DNA of 64,000 bases. It comes from Ignelater luminosus. Its lineage: Eukaryota > Arthropoda > Insecta > Coleoptera > Elateridae. A model generated the notes under the pieces. The model did no database searches. It was not told the origin of the DNA and saw only the letters and a list, made by a program, of their open reading frames with translations. Below are positions 50,438 to 62,042 of the stretch, one piece after another. The number at the start of each line of letters is the position of its first letter. Within the stretch, counting starts at the first letter, position 1. The position numbers and the translations under genes are program-made. The stretch lies in NCBI GenBank assembly GCA_011009095.1, contig VTPC01000660.1:207337-271336 (forward strand), in the 5' to 3' direction.

Positions 50438-51679
50438 TTGTTATACTTTCAAGAAAAATTGATGAGACACTACGTGTCAGATTTCAATGTGCGCTTTTGC
50501 AATAGAATCTACGACAAGAAAAAAAAATTATGTTTGTTCGTTCAAACGCACCTTAAACATCATTGACCTTGTCTTCAAGATTCCTAAAAATTCTAGAAGA
50601 ACGATATTCATTTATACGTCCTTGAGGAGCTCTTCCCTACAATTAACAATTACATAATGGATCTCTCAACCTTTTTCGCTCAATTTTTATTAGCGTGCTG
50701 ATTTTGCGAATCAATTGGGTTTTTGGGCTGGCCCGACTTACATTTACTTATGAACAGCTACTTCTTATATTCTTATGCTTTTTGAACCTATGTAGGTCTT
50801 TTCGAAATAAAGGGTTTTCTAGTAGTTGGACTGTAACACCAGATTGCTACCGGCTAACTTTAAAGATCCTTTAACTCGTACATCTTATGATGTGAGATTA
50901 TTTTATAGTAAGTATCAATCTTTGATCTTCCTAACTTTTTGACTTGAAAATTCTTAATGAGATTAATTAAGCTGCAAATTATTTCATATTTAGTCAACGT
51001 TATAATAATTATGTGGGGCGTTTAGATAGTTAATCACCAATCATGATAAGCAGCAGACGTTAATTTCATTTTGAACTAACATATTAAGTAGCCTGATGTT
51101 CAAGTTTTTATATTGTTCATGAAGAAACTCCTTGATATGAATATTAAAAATTTTATTGATTTTTTTTATATTACAGTAATTGTGTAAAAGGAAATTTTAT
51201 AACTTGATTGATTCTATAAAATTAATAACCTTAACAATTTAATCTTACTTTTATCGGAAATATTAGCAAAGGAACACCATAAAGTTTTAATGTATTGCGT
51301 TTCATACGAGTTAAAATAATCACCAGGTTAGTTACATAAGCAAGTGTTTTATTGATTTTGCATGCAGACAAATTTCTCAGAACTGTAAATCTACTTCCAT
51401 AATTAATACTAGAACAATGTAAAACTTTTATCGCAAAAATTAATTTAATATTTAAATGCTCATTTTCTCTTCCTCTTTTTTTACCGTTTTAAAACAAAAC
51501 TTGTTAAATGCAGCCAACCAGCAGTACGCCAATAACGATATTCATTTTTTTTTCCTTGTTACATCTTTAAAACACCGACCTAATTTTAGTCCCATATGAG
51601 GTTTTAAATGAAGCGATTTAAAACCGAGGCGTAGTCAACATTTGGAATCGACTAAAATAATAATTGGCTGCTGTTAGAT

Positions 51680-51870
51680 AGTCATGTGTAAGTGCAGCAC
51701 CAGAGCGCTGATTGTATACATGTATTGTGAGCTCGTTGTTCTCCAGGATAGGGGTGAAGGGTTTTAATGGGACCTCTCCGCGCCCCCTGCTTAATCAATA
51801 CCAGTGGTGCCCCAGCACTTGTACAGCCTCGCCTGCACCCTGATTGCTAATTTAATAATATGCACACCGC
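51680..51870. other. GC-richer non-coding island
   Basis: About 190 bases of balanced composition (including CTCCGCGCCCCCTGC, and TTAATCAATA typical of homeodomain-type sites) lie between AT-rich stretches. No open frame of note crosses it. Islands like this in insect gene deserts are often conserved regulatory sequence, but conservation cannot be judged from one genome. Confidence 0.3.
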
Positions 51871-54800
51871 CAACTCTTGTTTAATATGCGGAATCAAATT
51901 TGAATATAAGTTGTACTAGCGAGAGTGCACTTGTGGTGTTTTGCAGATGAAAGATACATAAAATTTAGAGGTGTACTATGTTTGTTACCCCCCTTTTTGT
52001 ATATGTAGTGTGTGTGCTGTGGGTGCGTGTATATGTATCGAAGCACTTTGTAGGGATTCTGCTGTCATTAGATTTGCGCGGCTGAGTGACCTTTGATGTT
52101 GATTCGATCTGATAATTTAGATAAATTGAGTTATACAGGGAAGAGTGTACCTACCAAAAGAATATCTGTGACAGATTTTATTATTTCTGACGTCGCTATC
52201 ATCGAAAATATTCAATTATATTACTGACGCACTCTCTGAAATTATTTACAATAAAAATTTTAAAAAAATTTCAGTTCATATTAGCATCTTTGATCCAACT
52301 TCTAGATGCGTTAACCTTAAAATTTAATAAAAGTTAGGTTATGCAATTGATTTCTTCTTTAACAAACAATAACATCCTTGTCATGATATAACCAGAAAGG
52401 ATTTCCCGAAAGAGTTAGATTTTATCTGATAACACAGAAAACACTTTAATTTTCCTGATAATGTTCAAACAGGGAATAAAATACCAAAATTAAAAATCGA
52501 ATAATTGAATGGACTTTCGAATTTATTCTTGTACTTTTCGAAATTGTTTTAGAAACGAGCACAAGATAATAATACTATTTTGATGAACAATTCAACAACA
52601 AAAATGTATATATGAGTTTTTGTTTTTGAAAATAGCTTTTAGGTAAATTACACAAATATTTTCGGGATATTTCTCCGATATGTTAAAAGTAATTCGATAT
52701 TACCTAAATTAAATCGAAAATATTCATATCGAACCAGGATTATGTTTGATGTTTCCATAATTATTTTTTAGTCTGTGAGGTTGGTTGCAAGTAAGTGATA
52801 GGTATAGGTAGACGGAGATATGTATCATCGTAATGGTTTAAATTCTTTGTTTTAAAATGCACTTGGGAATTTGATGTAGTAATAAATATACGGGGGGTCA
52901 ATAACTATGCCATTATCGAAATGGCTTCGGGTTCCCATTTCTGTAATTTTATGCGCGTTCGAACATCACGCGTTTCATGATAATTTAGAAATGAATCAAA
53001 TATGCAAATAATAGATCTTGGATAAATTCAACGTTCATGTTTAATTTATGAAAACAATATTTACTTTACTTGATTATTTTCAGAAAAGATGTATACGATG
53101 AGCAAAAAATAACGATCTCGAATCACGAAATTCGGTAATATAACTACATTAGCAATCGGAATATTTAAAACTGGCGAATGCGTAGCCATGTTTATGTAAT
53201 AAATTAAAGCAAAGGGTGGTTTTTCAGGGTGCAGGGTACAATAATTACTAATTATTAGTTAAATTGCGTGCTGCTTGTAATTATATCCCGAAGTCAAAAA
53301 TCGGGTTGCGATATGTTAGGTAGTTAAGCTGATTATATTCGGCCATTTCATTATTGCTAAATTTTAATTCGATTTCACTTTATTATCACATTCCCTCTTT
53401 CGCCTTGTTATACTATGTTGCTGTACAATTGTTAGGTTAAATAAACGTACAATTCTTCATTTGACCTGTTTAAACGTGTTTTCAACAACTCCATTATTAT
53501 TCGCCCCCTTTTCTGTATTTGTTTCATGTTACTGAAGACTGCAATTCATTATTGCTTATGTTAGAATTTGTCTTTTACCTTTGGTCTAACTACAGCGGAA
53601 TATTGTAGACTGAAAAGTGTAAAATCTAATTCTTGCCAAACTTATAACACTATGAAATGTCGTTTACATCTTTGATGATTAGCAATATTCCAAGAAAGTT
53701 TTTCCTTGAGCTCAAAAAATTATGGCTTTAGCGTACAAAGTTTATCAAAGTTGATTAACCTCAGATTGGTAGTTTTCAAACTTGGAAAATCAGTTCTATG
53801 AAGGTCTCTTCTCGGTATTGAGCAAAAAGAATTTCGGTTAGTGGAGGAAAAAAAATCTTTAGTTAGTGTCGCTCTTAACAATGTTACCAAAGAAAGATCA
53901 TTTCTGTCTGATAGATTGATCTTCCTCCATAGCATTGTTTTTCAATAAAACAAGAACAAAGATCTGGAAAAATCTTTCAGGAAAAAGAAGGATCTTCTCC
54001 ATCACTATAAGGAGTCTTCTGCAGCCATTAATTATATAGAATCGTGCTTGATTCTACCTGCTAGCACACCATCTTCTGTGTCCAATGCTTGGCTTTTCAT
54101 GAAAAATCAAAGTTCCTAAATCAACAGTTTGAAAATTTTGACAGGCATGATGTGAATGATAATTGAAAACTTTTTTCGCTATGGTGTGCAAACAGATAAC
54201 TATAAATAGCATCTTACATATAGACAAATTTGAAAGTAGTTTATAGTTTTGAATATTTGGTTTCTATTCATATCGATGAGATTTGGGATTTTTGACCCGT
54301 ACAAAATTGCTTACTAATTGTAAGCTAGGTGATCATGCTGACTGTGACGAGTTCTTAATTTTTTGCTATAGCCTACAAACCTCTATAATCGTGTCTACTG
54401 AACCCGCACAACACTAATGTAGGAAGGGAATGGCAACGTTCTGTAAAGATATGGTACTAAAAGAAGAAGAAATCGTATAGTTATTGAAACTATTATGTAC
54501 TAAGTTTACTCAATAAAAAAAACTTAACATTTTTGTAAAACTTAATTTATTTAATAGCTAGTAGTATCTCCATCTATTAATTTCACAAATATCTAATAAC
54601 TGAATTCCTGTGTCCAAATTGTTTAGGAAATTCATTAAAAACCATTGACTCGAAACAACCAGAATAATTTCAGCAGATATTTACGATACCTTCACAAGAA
54701 CAATATTTTGCTCAGCCACAGTAACATTGACCCATGGAGGTGCTAATTTTGGCTGCGACGAACTTACTCGGGACGTAATAACGCTGGTTGCGCATAGAAG

Positions 54801-54980
54801 AGAAGAATTCAAAAATCAAACACATACTGCCCAGAAAGTTACAAAACTTGCTGTATCTATTTATTAAGTACCAAGTACCTGTTTGACATTGCTTGCCCAG
54901 TTTCGATGAAGTTACTAATATTGGAGGCTCCTGATATTATTACAAAGTAGATCTTCGATACTGGTCTCGATTCGTAATTA

Positions 54981-56459
54981 CACTCAGGTGCAAAATAAAC
55001 GGGCCACTAATTTCTTTTTAATTTTTTGATGTTTTCATCATTATTGTTGTAATTTAAATCAAATTTTTGATATTTCACGACAAAAGACACCATCAGGTTA
55101 TAAAAAAGACAGCTTTTTAATGAACAATAATTAAATTTACAGATAATGGACGTGTAGAATTAAGAAAATTCATTTTTGGAAAATAAACTTGAAAGATATC
55201 GGGAACGAAGTTTTTACTTCAAAATACATCAATACTTCGTATTGCCTCCTCTAGCCCTAACTATGGCCTAAATCCGGCGAATATGATTTTGCGGAATATT
55301 CTGCCATTCTTCCTGCCACACGAAGCTCATTTTTTGTGATCGGTGCAACTGCACGACTTCTAACGCGTCTCCCCAATATGTCCCAAACATGTTCTACAGG
55401 GTATCCATCTGGGAACACCCTGGCCAGTTTAGTTTTTCTAGGCCGACTTCCATAAAGTATGCAGTGACGCACCTCGCATGTTGCGGTCTAGCGTTATCCT
55501 ACATTAAGACAAAGTCATCGCATATAAATGAAGCAAATGGAATTACGTGATTTGCCAAAATTTCCTCCATTTATATTCCTTCCCATACCATTACTGAGCC
55601 TCCTCCATGGCTAACCTGCGTACTGAACGTGCACTCTGAATATCGTTCCCCTTTTCGTCTCCATACTCGTTCTCTTCTATCTGGTGAATGTAGACAGAAC
55701 CGCGACTCATCAGTAAACAGTAGAGTGCTCTATTGTGCCAAATTCCAAATCAAATGTTCGGGAGCAAATTGTAGTCTTGCTACTCGGCGACGTCGGAGTA
55801 GCTTAAGTCCAGTTGCTGGCCTGCAAGCTTTCAAAACAACCTCCCGTAATCTTCGCTAAACTGTCCACACACTTTTTGTTTCTACTGAAGTCAAATGACG
55901 ATTCCGTCGAGTATATAGAACAAGAAATCGATCATCGTTGGTAGTAGTTTTTCTTTTCCTACCACATCCCGGTCTCCGTATATTTCTGACAGTCTGTCGA
56001 AAACGAGCAAATACCCTTTGGATGGTAGAGTGGCTGACATTCAGTACTCTAGCCCACATGTCGCTGGCTTCGTTCATCTTTCACAAGAGCTACAGCTTTA
56101 GCACAATCCTCAACACTTAAAATCGTAATGAACACACAAATTAGTTTTTACAATATTATGGTCGTAGGCGTCGGTGGAAACAATGCTAAATAACGTTTGC
56201 CTGTTTTCCATTGTTTGTCCTGATGCTTCCAGTTCTGATGGGTTATTGGGGTTAATATACATAAAAACCAACAAAGTAGATCTGCGATGCATTCGTTGTT
56301 GTTTTGGTTTCATGATCTTTTTATCTGTTTTTTGACTTAGACTGTTGATTCTTGGCACTCTACGATTAATCTCTTATCTACGAGTATTACAGAACTTGTG
56401 ATACGTACAAATGCAAAAAATCGTAACGGTGGCGTCTGTTTAGTTTTTGCGCTGCTGTG
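54981..56459 (-). mobile_element. Tc1-like element, decayed
   Basis: The left end begins CACTCAGGTGCAAAATAAAC after a TA at 54979-54980. A related block in complement ends near 56458 (CACAGCAGCGCAAAAACTAA), giving a weak inverted repeat that still shares CAG-GCAAAA-TAAAC-GCCAC. The span of about 1.48 kb suits a Tc1 element. The left end is well supported, the right end only tentative. The transposase between them is on the minus strand and heavily mutated. Confidence 0.65.
55230..56105 (-). pseudogene. Tc1-like transposase pseudogene
   Basis: Minus-strand pieces keep the Tc1 order. They are LVKDERSQRHVG with VLNVSHSTIQRVFARFRQTV and RPGCGRKRKTT (helix-turn-helix and the basic linker), then FTDESRFCLHSPDRRERVWR (first Asp), DNARPQHARCVTAYFMEVGL (second Asp) and YPVEHVWDILGRRVRSRAVA, whose Glu is the third catalytic residue of the DDE type. 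The C-terminus retains EEWQNIPQNHIRRI. Stops and frame changes occur throughout, for example a shift between WPGCS and the PVEHVWD block near 55420, so it cannot make a functional protein. Family assignment is secure. Confidence 0.85.
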
Positions 56460-57011
56460 GTCATAGGAATGCTTAGGTTCATTCATCTGCAATATCTCTC
56501 AGGATTCTTTTTTCTTTATCCCAGACATATATGCCCAGGTTGAAGGTAGCGAAGCTCCAAAGCTTGTTGTTAGATGACAGTATCAGTTCATAATATAAGA
56601 GGACCCTTAATATACTGCCCTTTGGCACATCAGTGTGACACAGCAAACTAGTTGGGAAATATTAGGGTAATGGTTTGTTGATTCAATATTTGCTGTTTTG
56701 TACTTAAGCAAGTTTTTTGGTTCGTAAATGCATTATGACATAAAAGACTTAGGTCATCTTGAGAAACTGACAAACTGCTACTGCTAAATGAAAGTAACTA
56801 AATTTCTCTTCAGCTTAAGTAAAGCTTTAAAGCCTTCCTACCCTCCGCAAAATTCCTGACTTAGACCATGTTATAATTCTTATTTCCTTTGCTGAAAAAT
56901 ATCAAGAACTGACCCAAACGACTATTCCTAATAGCTTCAAAGGCGCATTGAGCATTTTCCACTAAAAAATTGTATTTTATTGTTAAAGTAAATATTAATA
57001 CTATGAATTGG

Positions 57012-57600
57012 TTCTCCATAATGTGACTGTTTGTGGAAGGGCTTTTTTACGTCGTTGACTAACCCCAAAGGAAATTACTTGAAAATTAAGACAGAAATCA
57101 TAGAAACGAGATAGTAAATTAAATAAATAGAAATCCACCATAAGCTGATGAACAAAATTATCCTGTCTGATTTGCCCAAATATCTAGTAGTATGAAGTTA
57201 AAAAAATAAGTTGAAATAAATATTTCTTTGAGTGCAATAGTGAATGAATCTCTTATTGGCTTGGTTTTCCACTTGGTGGCGGTTTGTGAAAGGGTTGTGT
57301 TAAGTCGTTGAAAAACCTTAAAGAGAATTATTTGGGCATTACGTCGAAAATTACAGAAATGGGGAAGTAAAGAATTTCAATCTTTAAAAAAATATTAAGG
57401 ACAGGTTCATAACAAAAATATCTTCTATTATTCAAGACAATAGAGATTTATCCAAATATCAGTGAAGCTAAATCGGAAAACGCAATTTTATGCTTGTGGC
57501 GAATCGGGGTGCATCAACATTTTGCAAATAAATCATTTAAAATAAATATTTCTGTAAGTACAAGAGTTTTTTTTATTGCGAATGAAGATATTCAAGATTT
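57012..57600 (+). repeat. Two-copy diverged tandem duplication
   Basis: A block beginning TTCTCCATAATG at 57012 reappears as TTTTCCACTTGG at 57265. The two then share CTGTTTGTG-AAGGG, AAGTCGTTGA-type and AAATTA-TTG segments over about 70 bases. A later block AAATAAATATTTCT occurs at 57214 and about 57540. The copies are therefore about 250-325 bases apart with indels and substantial divergence. No open reading frame spans either copy. Confidence 0.6.
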
Positions 57601-58639
57601 TGTAAATAAGTAAATAAATTCCAGTTTAAAATAACTAAAACGATAAACTTAACTTTGCGATGGTGTAGCTACGATTTTTCTTGTTGTTACTAAAATTGGA
57701 CAGCTTGATACTTTTTTTAATTCAAATTCTATTTATATTTAATGTATGGAAAACTAATGTGTAAAAAAATAATTTTGTACACCACAAGGTTTTAAAATGG
57801 GACCTTTACTGTTGATAAAATAGCTTTGATTAAAGTTGCGCTCAGTTTGAAATGTTTCCTTAGTTTCTGTTGGTTGATGATTTTGTAGTTTTTAAATTTT
57901 ATTAATTATTTATTCGTTTCCTTTTCTGTGTTGGTTATAACAATGCACGGTTGGTTAACCAACAGCGTTTAAGGTATTTGAAATATTTTTTTCTAGTACA
58001 CCTGAATGGTTTCTTACATTAACAATAGTTGATTATATTGTTTTATCGTATATCTTAATTATTGTGAGAAAGATGTGTTTCGTTTTCATTGTAAAATCGG
58101 TACTAATAAGTGTAGCAAAAGCAGCGAACGGTTTCATTTTGAACAATTCATGACGTGCAAGTGTTATCGCAAATCCTGATCGAAGAGTTCCATTATTCCA
58201 TCTCTCATTAATCAAAACCGGGCCCCTGTGTGTTAAATTTAAAAATCTCGTTAACGAAATAACTCTTGCGTTTTATTTATTGTGTATTAAAATTTGGTAT
58301 GATTGGTATGAAAGGGTTATGAGGTTTTTTTAGTGGCAGGAGGGTGGCGCGTTGGTGGCATCGAATTTTTGTTAGGTAAAAGTTAATAATACGTTTGTGT
58401 GTAGAATATTTTTTATTTTTGTTCATCATCATCGTCATCGGGGAAGAGGCATATGAAAAATGCCGTCTGTTTAAAATGTAGCACATTAATATGTATTTAA
58501 AATTTGCGTCCTCGGTCGTTGTGATTTGCATAGCGTTATTCGTTATTCAGAATATAATATCCATTATGAATGTTTATTTATAAATTATGTAAAAGACGAC
58601 TAAAGCTTAAGTGTATTGTAATAGACGTCGAATGAACAG

Positions 58640-59480
58640 CGTCGTCCTTTTATTAGGAACGTTTCCGTATGAGATGTGCGGGTGCTTTTATATTTTATAC
58701 ATTTCTGGTAATCTCCATACTTAAAATATGCAAATCCGTATTTTGTTTTCGTGCTTTTTTCTCTGAAAATACATAAAAATGTAACCTATTTATGGAATGG
58801 CTTTTTGCTATGAGTTATACTTAAAAGTCCGCCGGCGGCAAATCTACATATTTTAAGGAAATGAAAAATCGATGACTCGCTGCTGTAAAAAACTCGACTA
58901 CGTATATTTTTTGCACCCATCAAAACTTTAGGAAGTTTTTACGGGCCTCCCCCTCGCGTGGGGTTTTTGCGGGACAAATTCGTTGCCCTACAAAAAAAAA
59001 GAGTATATTTTGGGGGTTTCGTGAGGTAAGATTAATGAAAGTGGGTTTTCTCTCATTTATATTGATGAGTTTTACCTTAACAGAAGAATATATTTAAATT
59101 AAATTCGACTTTTAAGGTCTTTTTGAACGCGGGACCCTACGAGGGGTGCGATGCTAGTAGTCTGTTCTATAAGCGCTACCTTCACAGAGGCGAGAATTTC
59201 AACGTCCGGTCTCGGCCCGTAACACGCGAGAGTCATATTCTTTGAGTTCCTCCCTGTAATTTCCCAGAAACCACTATAAATAACAATATAAATATATTAG
59301 CTCTAATGCTTTAGTTCGAGCCATAAATACTGCACCCGGTTATCTACCGCGCTATTACTTCAAACGGAGAAAACCTTTCCGAGAAAACTAATATTTCTCC
59401 GCAGATTAAATTAAATCAAAAGCTCGAAGCTCGGCTCTCTTACCCAATCCCTGAATATAATATAATATCTCAACCTACCC
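58640..59480. other. Extended GC-richer non-coding island
   Basis: Over about 840 bases the composition is more balanced than the flanks, with CpG-containing segments (CGCCGGCGGC near 58832, CGGCCCGTAACACGCG near 59212) and no open frame of note. A CCCC-TCGCGT-GGGG hairpin lies near 58950. The absence of coding signal with retained complexity fits regulatory DNA or a non-coding transcript; this is inference. Confidence 0.3.
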
Positions 59481-60014
59481 ACGTAAATACTTTTTCTTCA
59501 TTTCGTACGAATTAAACTAAATTGAAATACGTCGGTATTAACTTATTGCATTTTATATTACTTCGGTTGCGAATAATTGGTATTACATCTCATTATATTC
59601 CTTCATTTTTTCCCCTCTTTTTTCTTTTTTTCCTCCTGTTACTCGGATGGAAAGAGAAAATAAATTTATTCTATTTGTGGAAATTTACGAGAGATAAAAA
59701 TGTGGGGTTAGCGTACTTATTAGTGGTAAATCAATCCTAGCGGGGTAATTGTACGAAATTTGTAGGAAAGAAGCCTATCCCAAAATATAAAATAATTAAA
59801 TAAAATTAAATTGGGTCTTTTTATTTTAATTATCTAATTTAGAATCTTAAATTAATTTTTTTTCAGTCGGTACTTAAAATAAATTTTTGTTAAAAATTGA
59901 TGGGATAACTTTCCTGCGGAACTCGTTATTTTAAATTAGAGGATTAGCAAGGTATCCAAAACCACAGACATCTTATTAGGGGGGTTGAAAATACCACAAG
60001 TAGGTCATATTTCA

Positions 60015-60265
60015 CCCTAAAAGTGAGGGTGTCTTAATTCAGCAATCGCAGCAGTAACACCCAGCAAAGCAGCTCTCTCGTGGTGATCTTCTTCCACCAG
60101 TGTTGTTAAACGATTCTCCCCTTACAATTCCCGCCATCACTTTCAATCAGTCTCCTCTCTTGGTATGTCGTCGCGAATTTCTTGACGTGTCCTCCTGTTA
60201 TGTGCTCTTCCTACTTCCTGATGTGTCGAGTTGTCCTGCGCCGTTCTTCAAACTTTATGCACCAT
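60015..60265 (-). pseudogene. Coding-like remnant of unknown family
   Basis: A single minus-strand frame from an ATG at 60265 runs to about 60015 with four in-frame stops. Between stops it reads coherent, mixed-composition peptide: RTAQDNSTHQEVGRAHNRRT, RQEIRDDIPREETD, and ENRLTTLVEEDHHERAALLG with VTAAIAELRHPHF. Frame retention over 250 bases in a GC-richer segment (60.03-60.43 kb) suggests a decayed coding sequence, perhaps of a transposon or retrogene. I cannot name the family, and a chance origin is possible. Confidence 0.3.
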
Positions 60266-61821
60266 AGTAGTAAGTAACCCCTTACCCCGTACGTGCAAAG
60301 GGACCCGGCGTCGACGTCGTCTACACTCGTGGCTGGTGGCAGACTACACCACCCGCGACTTGGAGACACTTGTTGGCAAGTTGTAAGCTGAACACTATAG
60401 CTGACTGGTTCAACCTTTTCAGATTCTTTTGTACTTTTGACTATCTATTTGTAGATTTATCTGGAAAAGAATTTTTTGCGTTTCATGGATGACGACTGTG
60501 TTTACATTATTACTTCATTTTTAGTTCTTAAGTCAGCTCTAATGGTTCATTTCCAGTTAGCGAATAAATGATGTAAGAGCAAATTAATTCTTCTAGTTTA
60601 TCCTAACCAATTGCAAATAATTGTTTTATTGTAAATTGAATAAAATAAAACCGCATTAACTATAAATTGATTTATCTGTATTACTAAATCAGGTGCAATG
60701 TAAATGCAAAAGGTACATGCTTGTTCGTGATTAATACGTAATAACTTGTTCTTTTGGTTCTAAAAATAAAATTCTACCAATTCTTCATGGCTTATTACGA
60801 ATTAATCCAGGAAATTTTTACATTTACTCTTGGGAGGATTTATTCCATTGAGACTTGTGTTTTGGTTTCTTTTTATTTCAAAATAATTTTGATCGAAGTT
60901 AAATGTATTAAATTCTTTGTAACGATTTGTTGCAGTGTTCACTGTTTCAAATTTTCTTTAAAATTAAATTTAAATTACGTAGATTTAGCAAAGATAAAAA
61001 CGTTACAACTACCCATCGGTACGAAGATTCAAGTGGATTCTTTCAGTTGCCGCAGACCTTGCTGGCAAACTTAAAACCTTTTGACTAATTTGGAATAAAG
61101 TATTTTCACAGCCAAAATTCTTGCATTATGGTTACTTGCAGTAACTTGCCAAATATACGATTCACTAAATATTCTACTAATTCCATCTTTACATCTTCTT
61201 GGTTTAATCCAAAGTTTACTGCCTTGTCTTCAATAAATTTCATTGCAACAATCGTGGAAATGATTGCTCCTCAAGAAAATGGATCTGATGAGTCTACTGC
61301 AAAATGGATCGGAATAAGAGCATAAATCTTTCTTTTACAAAATTTTTCTATTAAGCCATTTTGTTCATTTGCATACATCAAGAGGATACAAATTCATGTT
61401 TTCTTCTTCAAAAGAAGCTTCTATACTCGAAGAAGCTTTGCATCTAAAACGATGCCAACACTGTACTACCATTCTTTCTTTATTTATGTTAAAACTTAAA
61501 TGAGATTTTGTCTGCTTCATTAGACGCACTAGAACTAGAAGTTACATCAGTGCTTCTTTTTTTATTTTGTTTAAAATTAAAATCTGCCTATAAATTAGCA
61601 TGATTCTTCTTCGACAGGCAGGCTCTGGCAGTCGTTCTTCTTCAACCTTCTTTGAGCTTAACATTCTCAAAAAGCTTGGATATACCATGACCAGGCTTGG
61701 CCTTCAAAAAGGTCACGTGCAATAGATCGCAGTAGAGTTTTGCCCTCTACCAGCTCATTTCAGGTGGCCCAATGCCGGTGTTTGTTGTACTGTGTCGGAC
61801 AATCTGTTGTGATTTCTTATT

Positions 61822-62042
61822 TCATACCTTTCTAACAGATCACAGCTGGTAGTTATTAGAAGATTTTCCTCAGAACCTTATGATGATCTTTTAGGAGTTC
61901 CTCAGGGCTCTCATCTTGGACCTCTTCAACATCTTCTCAAACGTGTTTTAGACTCGATTTTTACTATACGCTGACGATTCAGCAAGATGATGATTTCTTT
62001 GGAAAATTACTGTGAGGACAACAAACTAACTCTTAATGTATG
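61822..62042 (+). pseudogene. Non-LTR retrotransposon reverse-transcriptase fragment
   Basis: The plus strand reads SYLSNRSQLVVIRRFSSEPY and then LLGVPQGSHLGPL, the conserved RT motif of jockey-type LINEs. After a one-base frame change come LFNIF and LLYADDS, with the catalytic YADD encoded at 61967-61978. Another shift leads to ISLENYCEDNKLTLNV. These are consecutive RT motifs in their normal order, so about 75 residues of the palm region survive. Upstream sequence from about 61610 is GC-richer and may belong to the same element, but no further motif is readable. No 3' end or poly-A tail was found. Dead fragment. Confidence 0.8.

Larger units (their letters stand above)
44962..54980. other. 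Long AT-rich stretch with several GC-richer islands
   Basis: No gene or transposon was identified over about 10 kb. Three short islands of raised GC stand out and are listed separately (46.78, 48.04 and 51.68 kb). At 50810 the sequence AAGGGTTTTC preceded by TA matches the start of the 43.7 kb mariner terminus, but no partner end or transposase piece is nearby. The rest is AT-rich with chance open frames. Confidence 0.5.
56460..61821. other. AT-rich stretch with duplication and islands
   Basis: No complete gene is evident. The 57.0-57.6 kb duplication, the 58.6-59.5 kb island and the 60 kb coding-like remnant are listed separately. The open frames at 60754-61074 and 61128-61325 are Phe/Ile/Lys-rich or without family resemblance. 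Confidence 0.5.

Noticed and set aside
50808-50820. TA plus AAGGGTTTTC matching the intact mariner terminus
   Set aside because: The match is only about 10 bases, with no partner end and no transposase piece nearby.
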